Below, piece by piece: positions 5,998 to 13,632 of a stretch of 16,214 bases of DNA. The number at the start of each line of letters is the position of its first letter. Position 1 is the stretch's first letter. The notes beneath the pieces are model-generated. The model was not told where the DNA came from. It did no database searches and saw nothing but the letters and a program-made list of their open reading frames with translations. The position numbers were made by a program, and so were the translations under genes. This DNA comes from Elusimicrobiota bacterium. Its GTDB lineage: Bacteria > Elusimicrobiota > Elusimicrobia > Elusimicrobiales > UBA9959. Location: positions 1 through 16,214 of the forward strand of contig DMES01000050.1 of assembly GCA_003450815.1 (NCBI GenBank), in the 5' to 3' direction.

Positions 5998-7079
5998 TCC
6001 GGGAACCCCATCCTTGAGGGCGGCCAGTAAATGACCATGGCTTTGCCTTTTATGAGATCTTGCGGCACCGGTCCCCAGTAACGGGAATCGCAGGAACGGT
6101 CGCGGTTGTCGCCCATCATCATGTATTGGCCCTGCGGCACGCGCACGGGCCCGAAATTATCCTTGATGTATTCGGCAAACATTTTGCCGAGCATCCTTTT
6201 TTCCCAATAAATCTGGTAATCGCCGGAAGCAATTTTACTTTTGTCGGCGGGATACCGGGAATTGTCAAGGTATTGCGCGTAGGAATCCTCTTTCAGGGGC
6301 ACGCCGTTCACAAACACTTTACCGTCTTTCAGTTCCACGCTGTCGCCCGGCAGGCCTATGACGCGCTTGATAAAATCCTTGCCGTATTGTTTGCCGCCGC
6401 ACTGAAACTCGTTGGGATCCTGGGACGGGAACTGGAAGATAACGATGTCGCCGCGTTTTATCTTTTTCAGAGCGAGAAATTTTTTGTGGGTATATGGTAT
6501 GCGGAAACCATAAACAAATTTATTGACAAAAAGATGATCGCCCTCAAGGAAAGTTGTCCTCATTGAACCTGACGGGATTTTAAAAGCCTGCATGAACAAG
6601 TACATCACCACCGAGGCAAGCAAAACAGCGGAGAACACCGTTTCAGACCATTCAAGGTCTTCTTTTATGGCCGGAGGAAGGTCTTCGTTTTCGGACCCCT
6701 TCCCAACAACTGTGACACTGGCCTGTCGCGGGCCTCTGGCGCTGTCCGCGACTGAGGGGACACCGCTTTGCGGTTTCCCCTGATAGCGGGTTTTATCACC
6801 TTTAAAAAAGGCGTAAAATCCAAGCCCCAAAGCGGCCGCAAGTCCCCACCCAAGCTGCCGGGCGCTGAAAAGCACGGCCGCCACCACTTCGCCGCTGCGG
6901 TTGTCAAGGCTTACTGAAAGCAGCGCCCCGCCCACAAAGCCGAGCAGCGCCATAAACACGGCGTGCCAAATACGCGCAAAAAGCGCTTTCCCCCCGAATT
7001 TGTTTTTATCCTTGAAGTGCTGGGTTAAAAAAAAGTGAATCCCCACCAGAATCCCGACCCAGAAAAGTTTTTCTTCCAC
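5994..7079 (-). CDS. lepB: Signal peptidase I with extra N-terminal membrane region
   Basis: This inner-membrane serine protease removes Sec/Tat signal peptides. The catalytic Ser172 lies in KIPSGSMRTT and the general-base Lys238 in KDFIKRVIGLPGD. The later family box GDNRDRSCDSRYWGPVP is present, so the enzyme should be active. At 361 aa it is longer than many LepB proteins. There are about three hydrophobic stretches (near residues 6-20, 38-57 and 66-92), then a Ser/Gly/Pro linker (about 97-140), then the usual membrane anchor (about 148-165) before the catalytic domain. The linker is encoded by a double-hairpin DNA segment (6725-6781). The start codon is GTG, with AGGAGG five bases upstream. 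It follows lepA after a structured spacer and overlaps metF by four bases. Confidence 0.93.
   Translation of the reverse strand: MEEKLFWVGILVGIHFFLTQHFKDKNKFGGKALFARIWHAVFMALLGFVGGALLSVSLDNRSGEVVAAVLFSARQLGWGLAAALGLGFYAFFKGDKTRYQGKPQSGVPSVADSARGPRQASVTVVGKGSENEDLPPAIKEDLEWSETVFSAVLLASVVMYLFMQAFKIPSGSMRTTFLEGDHLFVNKFVYGFRIPYTHKKFLALKKIKRGDIVIFQFPSQDPNEFQCGGKQYGKDFIKRVIGLPGDSVELKDGKVFVNGVPLKEDSYAQYLDNSRYPADKSKIASGDYQIYWEKRMLGKMFAEYIKDNFGPVRVPQGQYMMMGDNRDRSCDSRYWGPVPQDLIKGKAMVIYWPPSRMGFPE
6725..6781. repeat. Double hairpin inside lepB (REP-like, in frame)
   Basis: Two adjacent hairpins lie within codons for LepB residues 100-118. They are GTCGCGG (6725-6731) with CCGCGAC (6746-6752), then AGGGG..ACCGC (6755-6766) with GCGGT..CCCCT (6770-6781) around TTT. 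The encoded peptide is a low-complexity linker between the extra membrane region and the signal-peptidase anchor, where an in-frame insertion would be tolerated. Confidence 0.5.
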
Positions 7080-7094
7080 AATTTCCTCCTATTG

Positions 7095-7195
7095 AAATCA
7101 AAGCACAATAAATCGCAAGAGGCAAAGCAATTTAGAAGCACAGCGATTTAGCGGGAAGGCCTTGCTTCCCGGCCTCTTTACATCCAAATTGCTTT
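7095..7195. repeat. Inverted-repeat spacer between lepA and lepB
   Basis: AAAGCAATTT (7124-7133) and AAATTGCTTT (7186-7195) are perfect 10-base inverted arms. Between them CGGGAAG (7152-7158) pairs with CTTCCCG (7165-7171). AAGAGGC (7117-7123) and GCCTCTT (7172-7178) form a further, crossing pair. Related words (AAAGCACAATAAATCGC, AGCACAGCGATTTAGC) recur in the spacer. It may attenuate or terminate lepA transcripts, but no clear T-tract follows. Confidence 0.55.
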
Positions 7196-7201
7196 ACATC
7201 T

Positions 7202-9016
7202 TCATTTATTCTGGCTTATCTTCAAAAGCGACATAAAAGCTTCCTGCGGTATTTCCACGGAACCCAGCGTTTTCATCTTGCGCTTGCCTTCCTTCTGTTT
7301 TTCAAGCAGCTTTCGTTTGCGGGTAATGTCTCCTCCATAACACTTGGCAAGCACATCCTTTCGCATGGCTCCGATGGTTTCGCGCGCGATGATCTTTCCG
7401 CCCACCTGGGCCTGCACCGCTATTTCAAACATATGCCTCGGGATAAGCTCCTTTAGCTTTTCGCAAAGCAGCCTTGAGCTATGCAGCGCCTTTGAGCGGT
7501 GAACGATGAATGAAAGAGCGTCCACAACCTCCGCGTGAAGGAGTATTTCTATTTTCACCATATCCGAGGAGCGGTACTCATGCGGTTCGTAGTCAAAAGA
7601 AGCGTAGCCTTTGGAAACGGACTTGAGTTTATCGTAAAAGTCGATGATGATCTCGCTCAGCGGCAGATAATACTCCACTATGACCCGCGTGGCGGTGATA
7701 TACTCTATTTTGATGTGCTCGCCGCGCTTTTCCTTAAGCAGATTTATTATCCCTTCCATATAAACCAGCGGGGCAATAATATTGGCGCGCACATACGGTT
7801 CCATTATATCCAGCACATCGCCGTAATGCGGAAAATCCGCCGGGTTGGTGACTTCCACATATTTACTCTCTTTTGATGAGGAATGGGTCTTTGCGAGCAC
7901 CTTATAGATGACATTCGGGTTGGTCGCTATCAGTGGAATATTGAACTCGCGCTCAATGCGCTCCCTGATGATGTCTAAGTGCAGAAGTCCCATGAAACCG
8001 AGCCGGAAACCGAAGCCAAGCGCCTTGGAGGTTTCGCCCTGGAAATTAAACGAAGAATCAGTAAGGTTTAGCTTCTCTATAGCGGTTTTAAGCGCGGTAT
8101 AATCGGTGGTATTGACCGGATAAAAGCCGGCGAACACCACCGGGTTGACATCCTTATAACCGGACAGAGGCGCGTCTATGGGATGTTCTTTTTCAAACAT
8201 CGTGTCGCCCATCTTAATCTCGTGGATGTCGCGTATGCCGGCTATGATATAGCCGACTTCACCGGTCTTGATAGAGGCGGCCTTTACGAGCTTCGGCGTG
8301 AGGTAACCGACCTCCTCAACCTTATAACTTGCCCCGCTTGAATGAAATGAAATATGCCTGCCGGCCGAAATGGCTCCATCCACCACCCTGGTAAAAATAA
8401 TTACGCCTTTATATATATCGTAGAAAGAGTCGAAGACGAGCGCTTTAAGCGGCCTGGCGGCGATGCCGCGCGGGGCGGGGATCTCGCTGATTACGCGCTC
8501 AAGCACTTCGCGGGCACCGCGGCCGTCCTTGGCGCTGATGCGCGATGATTCCGCCGGGTTCTTAAGCACTTCCCATATCTGTTCCTCGGTAGCATCTGGG
8601 TTGGAGTGTTCAAGATCTATCTTATTGATGACGGGGATAATGGTAAGCCCCAGCGACTGCGCCAGATGCGCGTGGGCAAGCGTCTGCGCCTCCACTCCCT
8701 GGGAAGCGTCCACAAGCAGTATCGCCCCTTCGCAGGCCGCCATGGCGCGCGAAACCTCATAGGAGAAGTCCACATGGCCCGGAGTGTCTATGAGGTTAAG
8801 AATATAGTCCTTGCCGTCCACCACTGAGGTATAGAGCATCCTGACAGCCTTGGCTTTTATAGTGATGCCGCGCTCGCGCTCAAGTTCCATGCCGTCCAGA
8901 TACTGCTCTTTCATCATCCGTTCGGGAATGGTATTTGTAATCTCTATAAACCGGTCGGCCAGCGTTGACTTGCCGTGATCAATGTGGGCGATAATGGAAA
9001 AGTTGCGGATGTTCAT
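7202..9016 (-). CDS. lepA: Elongation factor 4 (LepA) GTPase
   Basis: This 604-aa translational GTPase is of full family length. G1 is AHIDHGKST (10-18), G3 is DTPGH in the G domain, and G4 is NKID near residue 131. The EF-G-like domains II, III and V follow, and the LepA-specific C-terminal domain ends in a basic KRKLLEKQKEGKRKMK segment. LepA binds ribosomes and influences elongation or 30S biogenesis. The gene starts 30 bases after the ptsI stop with no strong ribosome-binding site (AGGA 13 bases upstream), and lepB follows, a pairing seen in many bacteria. No defect is seen. Confidence 0.97.
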   Translation of the reverse strand: MNIRNFSIIAHIDHGKSTLADRFIEITNTIPERMMKEQYLDGMELERERGITIKAKAVRMLYTSVVDGKDYILNLIDTPGHVDFSYEVSRAMAACEGAILLVDASQGVEAQTLAHAHLAQSLGLTIIPVINKIDLEHSNPDATEEQIWEVLKNPAESSRISAKDGRGAREVLERVISEIPAPRGIAARPLKALVFDSFYDIYKGVIIFTRVVDGAISAGRHISFHSSGASYKVEEVGYLTPKLVKAASIKTGEVGYIIAGIRDIHEIKMGDTMFEKEHPIDAPLSGYKDVNPVVFAGFYPVNTTDYTALKTAIEKLNLTDSSFNFQGETSKALGFGFRLGFMGLLHLDIIRERIEREFNIPLIATNPNVIYKVLAKTHSSSKESKYVEVTNPADFPHYGDVLDIMEPYVRANIIAPLVYMEGIINLLKEKRGEHIKIEYITATRVIVEYYLPLSEIIIDFYDKLKSVSKGYASFDYEPHEYRSSDMVKIEILLHAEVVDALSFIVHRSKALHSSRLLCEKLKELIPRHMFEIAVQAQVGGKIIARETIGAMRKDVLAKCYGGDITRKRKLLEKQKEGKRKMKTLGSVEIPQEAFMSLLKISQNK

Positions 9017-9046
9017 GATGTAAAGTCTATCCTGATAATCTTTCCC

Positions 9047-10774
9047 TTATTTCAATTCCTCCTCCACCATTTTTCTTATCTGCTCCGAGGTGGGAAGCCC
9101 GAGCGCCTGCTGGGCAAGCGCTGCAAAACGCTCAAAATTCATTATACGCACGGAGAATTTAGCGCGAAGATACATCTTCATGGGCACCGAAAGGATATCC
9201 ACACCCAGCCCCACAAGCAGCGGTATGGCGTAGGGGTCTGAGGCCATCTCGCCACAAACGCTTACGGGCTTGCCTTTTTTGTGCGCCGTCTGCACCACCA
9301 GATTTATAAGCCGCAGCACCGCGGGATGGAAAGGCTCGTAAAGTTCGGAAACATACTGGTTTATCCGGTCCACGGCGAGCGTATACTGCACTAAATCGTT
9401 GGTGCCTATGGAAACGAAGTCTATCTCACCCAGCAGCGAGTCCAGAATAATGGCGGCGGCCGGAATTTCCACCATAACTCCGAATTCGGGGTCCTTTTTT
9501 ATTTCAAAGCCCTCCTCTGACAGTTCCGTTTTTACTTCCTGGGCCATTTCCTTCACGGTGGTTACCTCATTAAGGGAGGAAACCATGGGGATCATTATTT
9601 TTATAGTCGCGCCGGCATTGGCTTTATAAATGGCCCGCAGCTGGGTTTTCAACAATTCCGGATATTTGATAAAAAGCCTTATGCCCCTGAAACCCATGAA
9701 AGGATTGCGCTCGTCCTTCAGGCCCTTTATGCCAAGCTGGGTGGCCCTATCTCCGCCTATATCGGCCGTCCTTATGGTAAGCGGCAGCGATCCTAAAGCG
9801 CGCGCCACATTCGAGTAGGCCTTCAACTGCTCATCCTCCGTGGGCACGGCATCACGGTTCATATAAAGGAATTCGGTCCTGAAAAGCCCCACGCCCTCTG
9901 ATCTTGCCGCGGCCAGCTCCTGGACATCGGCGGAAGAATCCAGGTTCACCATCAGGTTTATCCGGTGTCCATCGCGGGTAATGGCTGGCAGGCCTTTCAG
10001 GCGGTGGAAAAAGATCTCCTGTTTATGCAGTTCTTCCTGGCGCAGCTTGTACTTGGCGATTATCTCAGCCGTGGGCGCGATTATTACCATGCCCTGTTCG
10101 CCGTCCACTATAACCGAATCCCCGCTTTGTATCTGGCGGCTGATATCCGAGAGCCCGACCACGGCCGGTATTCCCATGCTCTGCGCAAAAATGGCCGTGT
10201 GGCTTGATTTTGAGCCCAGGTCCATGCAGAAACCCAGCACCTTGTTTGACTCCCTGATATGCAGGGTGTCGGAAGGATATAAATTGTGGGCAATTATTAT
10301 AACCGGCTCTTTGATGTCTTTAAGAGAAACCTTTTCGCTGTTAACCAGATTTGAAATAATTTTCTTGCCGACGTCAAAAACGTCATGCTTGCGTTCATGA
10401 AAAAACTCATCGTCTATTTTTTCAAATTCCTGTTCGGCGCGATCCAGTATTTCCGACAGGGCAAATTCCGCGTTCAGACCCTTTTCGGCTATAAGTTTAG
10501 GGACTTCCTTGGTTATAAGCGGGTCACTTAATATAAGGTGATGGGAGTCTATCAGTTTCGCGTGCTGTTTACCCAGCACTGTGAGCACTTTTGCGCGGAT
10601 AAGGTCCAGATCGGACTTCGTTTTATCAAGAGCATCCCTGAAGCGTTTTATCTCGGCTTTTATTTTTTCAGGCGGGATTTCTTTCTGCTCTATCAGGATG
10701 TTTTCCTCTTTTACGATATGCGCCCTGCCTATGGCTATACCGAGACTTGCCGCTATGCCCTTTTTTATAAGCAT
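9047..10774 (-). CDS. ptsI: PTS enzyme I (PEP-protein phosphotransferase)
   Basis: Cytoplasmic enzyme I autophosphorylates from PEP and passes phosphate to HPr. The chosen start gives 575 aa, typical for the family. The phospho-histidine lies in GSKSSHTAIFAQSMGIPAVVG (His192 from this start). The C-terminal PEP-binding TIM barrel has IRTADIGGD, GFRGIRLF, MVEIPAA, FVSIGTNDLVQYT and the active-site Cys in VCGEMASDP. The frame is open four codons further (10786), but GGAG with a six-base spacing favours the ATG at 10774. It follows HPr after a 47-base spacer of AGAGGCA words. No N-terminal GAF domain is present, so this is canonical EI and not the PtsP form. Confidence 0.96.
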   Translation of the reverse strand: MLIKKGIAASLGIAIGRAHIVKEENILIEQKEIPPEKIKAEIKRFRDALDKTKSDLDLIRAKVLTVLGKQHAKLIDSHHLILSDPLITKEVPKLIAEKGLNAEFALSEILDRAEQEFEKIDDEFFHERKHDVFDVGKKIISNLVNSEKVSLKDIKEPVIIIAHNLYPSDTLHIRESNKVLGFCMDLGSKSSHTAIFAQSMGIPAVVGLSDISRQIQSGDSVIVDGEQGMVIIAPTAEIIAKYKLRQEELHKQEIFFHRLKGLPAITRDGHRINLMVNLDSSADVQELAAARSEGVGLFRTEFLYMNRDAVPTEDEQLKAYSNVARALGSLPLTIRTADIGGDRATQLGIKGLKDERNPFMGFRGIRLFIKYPELLKTQLRAIYKANAGATIKIMIPMVSSLNEVTTVKEMAQEVKTELSEEGFEIKKDPEFGVMVEIPAAAIILDSLLGEIDFVSIGTNDLVQYTLAVDRINQYVSELYEPFHPAVLRLINLVVQTAHKKGKPVSVCGEMASDPYAIPLLVGLGVDILSVPMKMYLRAKFSVRIMNFERFAALAQQALGLPTSEQIRKMVEEELK

Positions 10775-10787
10775 AAATAACTCCATC

Positions 10788-10816
10788 TTTCTCTGCCTCT
10801 ACCTTTGCCTCTGCCT
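10788..10816. repeat. AGAGGCA word repeat between ptsH and ptsI
   Basis: On the minus strand GGCAGAGGCAAAGGTAGAGG and the following bases give three copies of an AGAGGCA-like word in about 28 bases, just upstream of the ptsI ribosome-binding site. It is the same type of local word repetition as in the other spacers, with a different word. Confidence 0.5.
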
Positions 10817-10821
10817 GTCAT

Positions 10822-11088
10822 TTAATCCTCGTCAAATTTACTAGCGAACAGTTCCTCTATGGCCGCCATAGCGGCCGCTTCGTCACTGCCGCTGGCAACT
10901 ACGGTGAGCGTTGAATCCTTTCCGGCCGCAAGCGTCATTACGCCCATAATGCTCTTGCAGTTCACTTCCATTTTATCTTTTATAAGTTTCAGCTCGCAGG
11001 CGAATTTTGAAGCGGTATTGGCAAGCATCCCGGCGGGCCGCGCATGTATGCCCAGTTCGTTGATAACACGAAGGTCCTTTTTAATCAT
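10822..11088 (-). CDS. ptsH: HPr phosphocarrier protein
   Basis: This 88-aa PTS carrier has both regulatory and catalytic residues. His15 lies in NELGIHARPAG and accepts phosphate from enzyme I. Ser46 lies in CKSIMGVMTL and is the HPr kinase target. Ser46 together with hprK upstream indicates bifunctional HPr control as in Firmicutes and some Gram-negative phyla, not a pure carbohydrate HPr of the enteric type. The ATG overlaps the EIID stop (ATGA) and has no ribosome-binding site of its own, so translation is probably coupled to EIID. Confidence 0.96.
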   Translation of the reverse strand: MIKKDLRVINELGIHARPAGMLANTASKFACELKLIKDKMEVNCKSIMGVMTLAAGKDSTLTVVASGSDEAAAMAAIEELFASKFDED

Positions 11089-11990
11089 AAATAGAAATCA
11101 AACGGCTTTAATTTTAGCGCCCAAAACAGAAAAAGCGAAACCGAAAGCGTCAGGCCGATCACAAAAAAAACAGACCGCCCTAATCTGCGCGCCACGCGAT
11201 GCGCGGCTAAAACGCCCGCCAGAAGGCCAAGGCGAAGCGCTAGTTCGGAACCTGAGAGCCTTGTGTAGTTAAAAGCGATAAACAGACCTAAGGCAACCAG
11301 CGCTATCAGCAGGGAAAAAATGAAACCCGCCACGCTGAGCCGCCTTATAAATCGCGACCAGTTAAGGTCTTCAAGGCCGCAGTTTGAGGCTCCACCGCAT
11401 TCAAACCCGGATTGCATGCCCTTCCAGCGCCAGTAAACGGCGAAGGCCGAATAGGCGGCGGCCCCAGAAAGCGGCCCCGCAAGAATCAGCCAAAGAGACG
11501 GCGTTTCCTGGCACGATGTAAACAGCCACCCGTAAAAACCTCCAAGTGTCCATACTATCAGGCAGACCTGCACGGTCATCGGTTTGAGGCGGCCCCAGAA
11601 AATTCTGTCTCCTATCGCCGCAAAGCTTTGCGCCAGCGCCTGTTTAACCCCGGTCAGAGTCCGTATCTCCGCCTCATTTTCCGTAGTCGAAACTGCGCCG
11701 GCCAGTTTTTCCTCCATTTTAGCCACATTGCCCAGTATAAAACCCGCCATGTAAGGCTGGGTATTAAAAAGCTCCAGATGCCGCAACAGCGCCGCGTAAT
11801 AACGCTCCGTATTACCGTAAACCCGGCGTAAGGCCGGAAGAAGAGCAAAAGCAAAACCCACATTCTGGCTGCGCTCGTAATTCCAGCCGGCCTGTATAAA
11901 AAATGACCGCACGAACATTGACCGCAGGGTATAGGGTATAGGGGATAGGGGATAGGGTGAAGAGTTTTTATTTTCCATTTCGTCACTCAT
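11085..11990 (-). CDS. PTS mannose-family EIID membrane component
   Basis: This 301-aa reading matches EIID of the mannose/fructose/sorbose family. The conserved opening RSFFIQAGWNYERSQNVGF starts at about residue 28, and NTQPYMAGFILGNVAKMEE follows. The C-terminal half is hydrophobic with about four membrane helices. With EIIC it forms the sugar channel. The extreme N terminus is odd: residues 10-23 (SSPYPLSPIPYTLR) are a direct translation of CCCTA-type word repeats. ATG at 11990 has AAGGAG 12 bases upstream; ATG at 11918 (MFVRSFF) would begin just before the conserved domain, and I cannot choose with certainty. A CGGASNCG segment near residues 200-207 is unusual. Substrate cannot be read from sequence. 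Confidence 0.88.
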   Translation of the reverse strand: MSDEMENKNSSPYPLSPIPYTLRSMFVRSFFIQAGWNYERSQNVGFAFALLPALRRVYGNTERYYAALLRHLELFNTQPYMAGFILGNVAKMEEKLAGAVSTTENEAEIRTLTGVKQALAQSFAAIGDRIFWGRLKPMTVQVCLIVWTLGGFYGWLFTSCQETPSLWLILAGPLSGAAAYSAFAVYWRWKGMQSGFECGGASNCGLEDLNWSRFIRRLSVAGFIFSLLIALVALGLFIAFNYTRLSGSELALRLGLLAGVLAAHRVARRLGRSVFFVIGLTLSVSLFLFWALKLKPFDFYL

Positions 11991-12036
11991 ACCTGAAGAA
12001 ACTCCTTCCCTAATCCCTATTCCCTAACCCCTCCCC
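11926..12036. repeat. Inverted CCCTA/TAGGG word arms around the EIID start
   Basis: On the plus strand AGGGTATAGGGTATAGGGGA and following bases fill 11926-11957. The opposite-strand version (CCCTAATCCCTATTCCCTAA) fills about 12006-12036. The two arms can pair imperfectly and would place the EIID ribosome-binding site and start codon (11988-12005) in the loop. The left arm is inside the EIID frame. The same word type occurs at 4246-4279. Confidence 0.6.
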
Positions 12037-12037
12037 G

Positions 12038-12652
12038 CTAACTGCGCTTATACATCTGCGCTCTGAATCTGAAATACAGCCCGCTCAGACCCAGCCAGGG
12101 CATTAACGAATAAGCCAAATTCATGGCGGGAGTCAGAGCTTCAAGCCTAAAAAACCGGCCAGTTAAAAAAACCATCCCTGAAAACAGGAAAACATAAAGT
12201 GAAACAGCCGCGCTTTCGCCAAGCATTGCGCCCGCAACCCAGTAATTAAGGCGTTCACGGCCCGCCTTAACCTCGGCTTCAATAACATTGTTGCATCGCG
12301 AGCGCGAAGAACGCAAACGGTATTCCACAAAAGAATACAACCCCCCCGCAAAGAGCCCCGTAAAAAAAGCCAACGCCGGCACAAGTCCCGCCCAAGAGTG
12401 CGCGAGCACACCCACCGCCGCGGCCACGGCCCCGTTCGGAGGCACCACTCCGCCTACCGGGATAAAGTCAATATAGATGAGCTCGATTAAAATGCCAAGG
12501 CGCGCGCCTTCAAGAACACATCCGTTTAAGGCGCCCAGCAGCGGCCCCACAAGGGCCGGCCGTGACAACAGGAACTGCCCCGCCTGCACGGTATCAAGTT
12601 CAAGCAGACCGGCGAGCGAACTTGAAATAAGAGCTTTGAATATTAAAATCAT
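12038..12652 (-). CDS. PTS mannose-family EIIC membrane component
   Basis: This 204-aa integral membrane protein carries the EIIC signature: LDTVQAGQFLLSRPALVGP, then GARLGILIELIYIDFIPVGG and VVPPNGAVAAAVG, conserved in ManY/AgaC/SorA-type channels. It is clearly shorter than the roughly 250-270 aa usual for that family, with about five to six hydrophobic stretches and a short basic C terminus, so helices may be missing or compacted. The frame is open to 12745, but that extension is the antisense-like overlap with EIIB. The ATG at 12652 overlaps the EIIB stop as ATGA. It acts with EIID downstream. Confidence 0.88.
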   Translation of the reverse strand: MILIFKALISSSLAGLLELDTVQAGQFLLSRPALVGPLLGALNGCVLEGARLGILIELIYIDFIPVGGVVPPNGAVAAAVGVLAHSWAGLVPALAFFTGLFAGGLYSFVEYRLRSSRSRCNNVIEAEVKAGRERLNYWVAGAMLGESAAVSLYVFLFSGMVFLTGRFFRLEALTPAMNLAYSLMPWLGLSGLYFRFRAQMYKRS

Positions 12653-13125
12653 ATGGCCGCAATAAGGTCCAACGGGCTGTCGGAGGGAACGCCACGGCCC
12701 TCTATAACCACGCCGGAATCGGAAAGGAACCGAAGCGCCGTGCAATCGGTCTCATTTAAGAAAATGGCCTTGCCTATGGAGAGATTCTTGCCCGCCGAGT
12801 AATGCATCCCTCCCACATTAAGTTTGGCTATTTTTACGCCTTTTTTTATAAGCTCCACCGCCTCGTCAAGCCCCGGTAAGAGCACAAGCATATTTGAGGC
12901 GGAAGCTTCGGCCGCTGACAAGTATGCGGGCGCCTCCGCCACAGGCAGTATTTTCAGGCCTACCCCTTCCGGGGCGGCAAAACGCATTATGGTCTGCCGC
13001 ATGGAATCGCGTGATATATCATTAGAGATAACGGCGATGTCGCCGGCCTTCAGGTACGGCACCCAGGCCTCTACCACCTGGCCGTGAATCAGGCGGTCGT
13101 CTATTCGGTATAGCGTTATGGGCAT
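12649..13125 (-). CDS. PTS mannose-family EIIB component
   Basis: This 158-aa cytoplasmic phosphotransfer domain has phospho-acceptor His14 in the diagnostic YRIDDRLIHGQVVEAW. The later NVGGMHYSAGK is also typical of the sorbose/mannose EIIB fold, and the family length is complete. It takes phosphate from EIIA (upstream, 10-base overlap) and would pass it to the sugar carried by EIIC/EIID. The two domains are separate genes, not fused as in E. coli ManX. Confidence 0.94.
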   Translation of the reverse strand: MPITLYRIDDRLIHGQVVEAWVPYLKAGDIAVISNDISRDSMRQTIMRFAAPEGVGLKILPVAEAPAYLSAAEASASNMLVLLPGLDEAVELIKKGVKIAKLNVGGMHYSAGKNLSIGKAIFLNETDCTALRFLSDSGVVIEGRGVPSDSPLDLIAAI

Positions 13126-13520
13126 AACAGGCTTTTTACTTCACAGATGGCTTTTTTGCCGTCTTCCATTATTTTCTTCACAAGCGACTCAAACTCAAAC
13201 GTTTTACGATAAGCGAAAGCGGAGTTCATCATGTTTATATTCACTCCGCAGATGACCGCGCTTTTTTGTATATCGCGCGCTATAGGAAGCGCCACATTCA
13301 TAGGCGTGCCGCCTGGCATGTCTATAAGAAAAATCAGCCCGTCGTCCGAGGCCATCTCCGCGGCGGCTTCTGTTATAAGGGCGTTAACCCTTTCCAGCGA
13401 CAGCCTTGAAGAAATTGAAACATTTTTAAGGCCCTCATGCTGAACGCCTACAATACTTTCCGCCGCCTCTATCAGATAGGCGCCGAATTCACCATGGGTG
13501 ATGACAATTATGTTTATCAT
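13116..13520 (-). CDS. PTS mannose-family EIIA component
   Basis: This 134-aa protein is of EIIA-Man type. The phospho-acceptor is His9 in IIVITHGEFG, with the conserved IDMPGGTPMN and GVNINMMNSAF motifs. It takes phosphate from HPr His15 and gives it to EIIB. The frame stays open to 13562, but the extra 14 codons are translated word repeats (13536-13560). The ATG at 13520 has AGGA nine bases upstream and lines up with the family start, so I use it. It is the first of four EII genes and overlaps EIIB by 10 bases. Confidence 0.94.
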   Translation of the reverse strand: MINIIVITHGEFGAYLIEAAESIVGVQHEGLKNVSISSRLSLERVNALITEAAAEMASDDGLIFLIDMPGGTPMNVALPIARDIQKSAVICGVNINMMNSAFAYRKTFEFESLVKKIMEDGKKAICEVKSLLCP

Positions 13521-13535
13521 ACTTCCGTCCTGCCA

Positions 13536-13625
13536 GGTCACAAGTTGCAAGTCACATGTCACAAGTTATTAAGGAGCTTCCGCATATTTCCTGTGACTTG
13601 TGACTTGTGACTTGAAACTTGCGCC
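13536..13625. repeat. Inverted GTGACTT word arms between rapZ and EIIA
   Basis: The left arm (about 13537-13568) repeats TCACAAGT-type words. The right arm (about 13590-13624) is three consecutive TGTGACT/TGACTTG units plus a variant. The reverse complement of the right arm matches the left over about 30 bases with few differences, so the 90-base spacer can form a long imperfect stem around a 22-base loop. It starts within about 10 bases of the rapZ stop and ends just upstream of the EIIA ribosome-binding site. Confidence 0.75.
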
Positions 13626-13632
13626 ATGCGCA

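Noticed and set aside
6060..6566. 168-aa plus-strand ORF opposite lepB
   Set aside because: Antisense to the conserved signal peptidase catalytic domain; open only because of the codon composition of the real gene.
11926..12036. Telomere-like TTAGGG repeats suggesting eukaryotic DNA
   Set aside because: The words are irregular, occur in both orientations and sit inside a bacterial PTS operon; similar local repeats with other words occur in neighbouring spacers.
12653..12745. N-terminal extension of EIIC
   Set aside because: It lies wholly within EIIB codons and the ATGA junction gives a clear coupled start at 12652.
13521..13562. N-terminal extension of EIIA
   Set aside because: The 14 extra codons are translated word repeats; the family start and ribosome-binding site fit the ATG at 13520.
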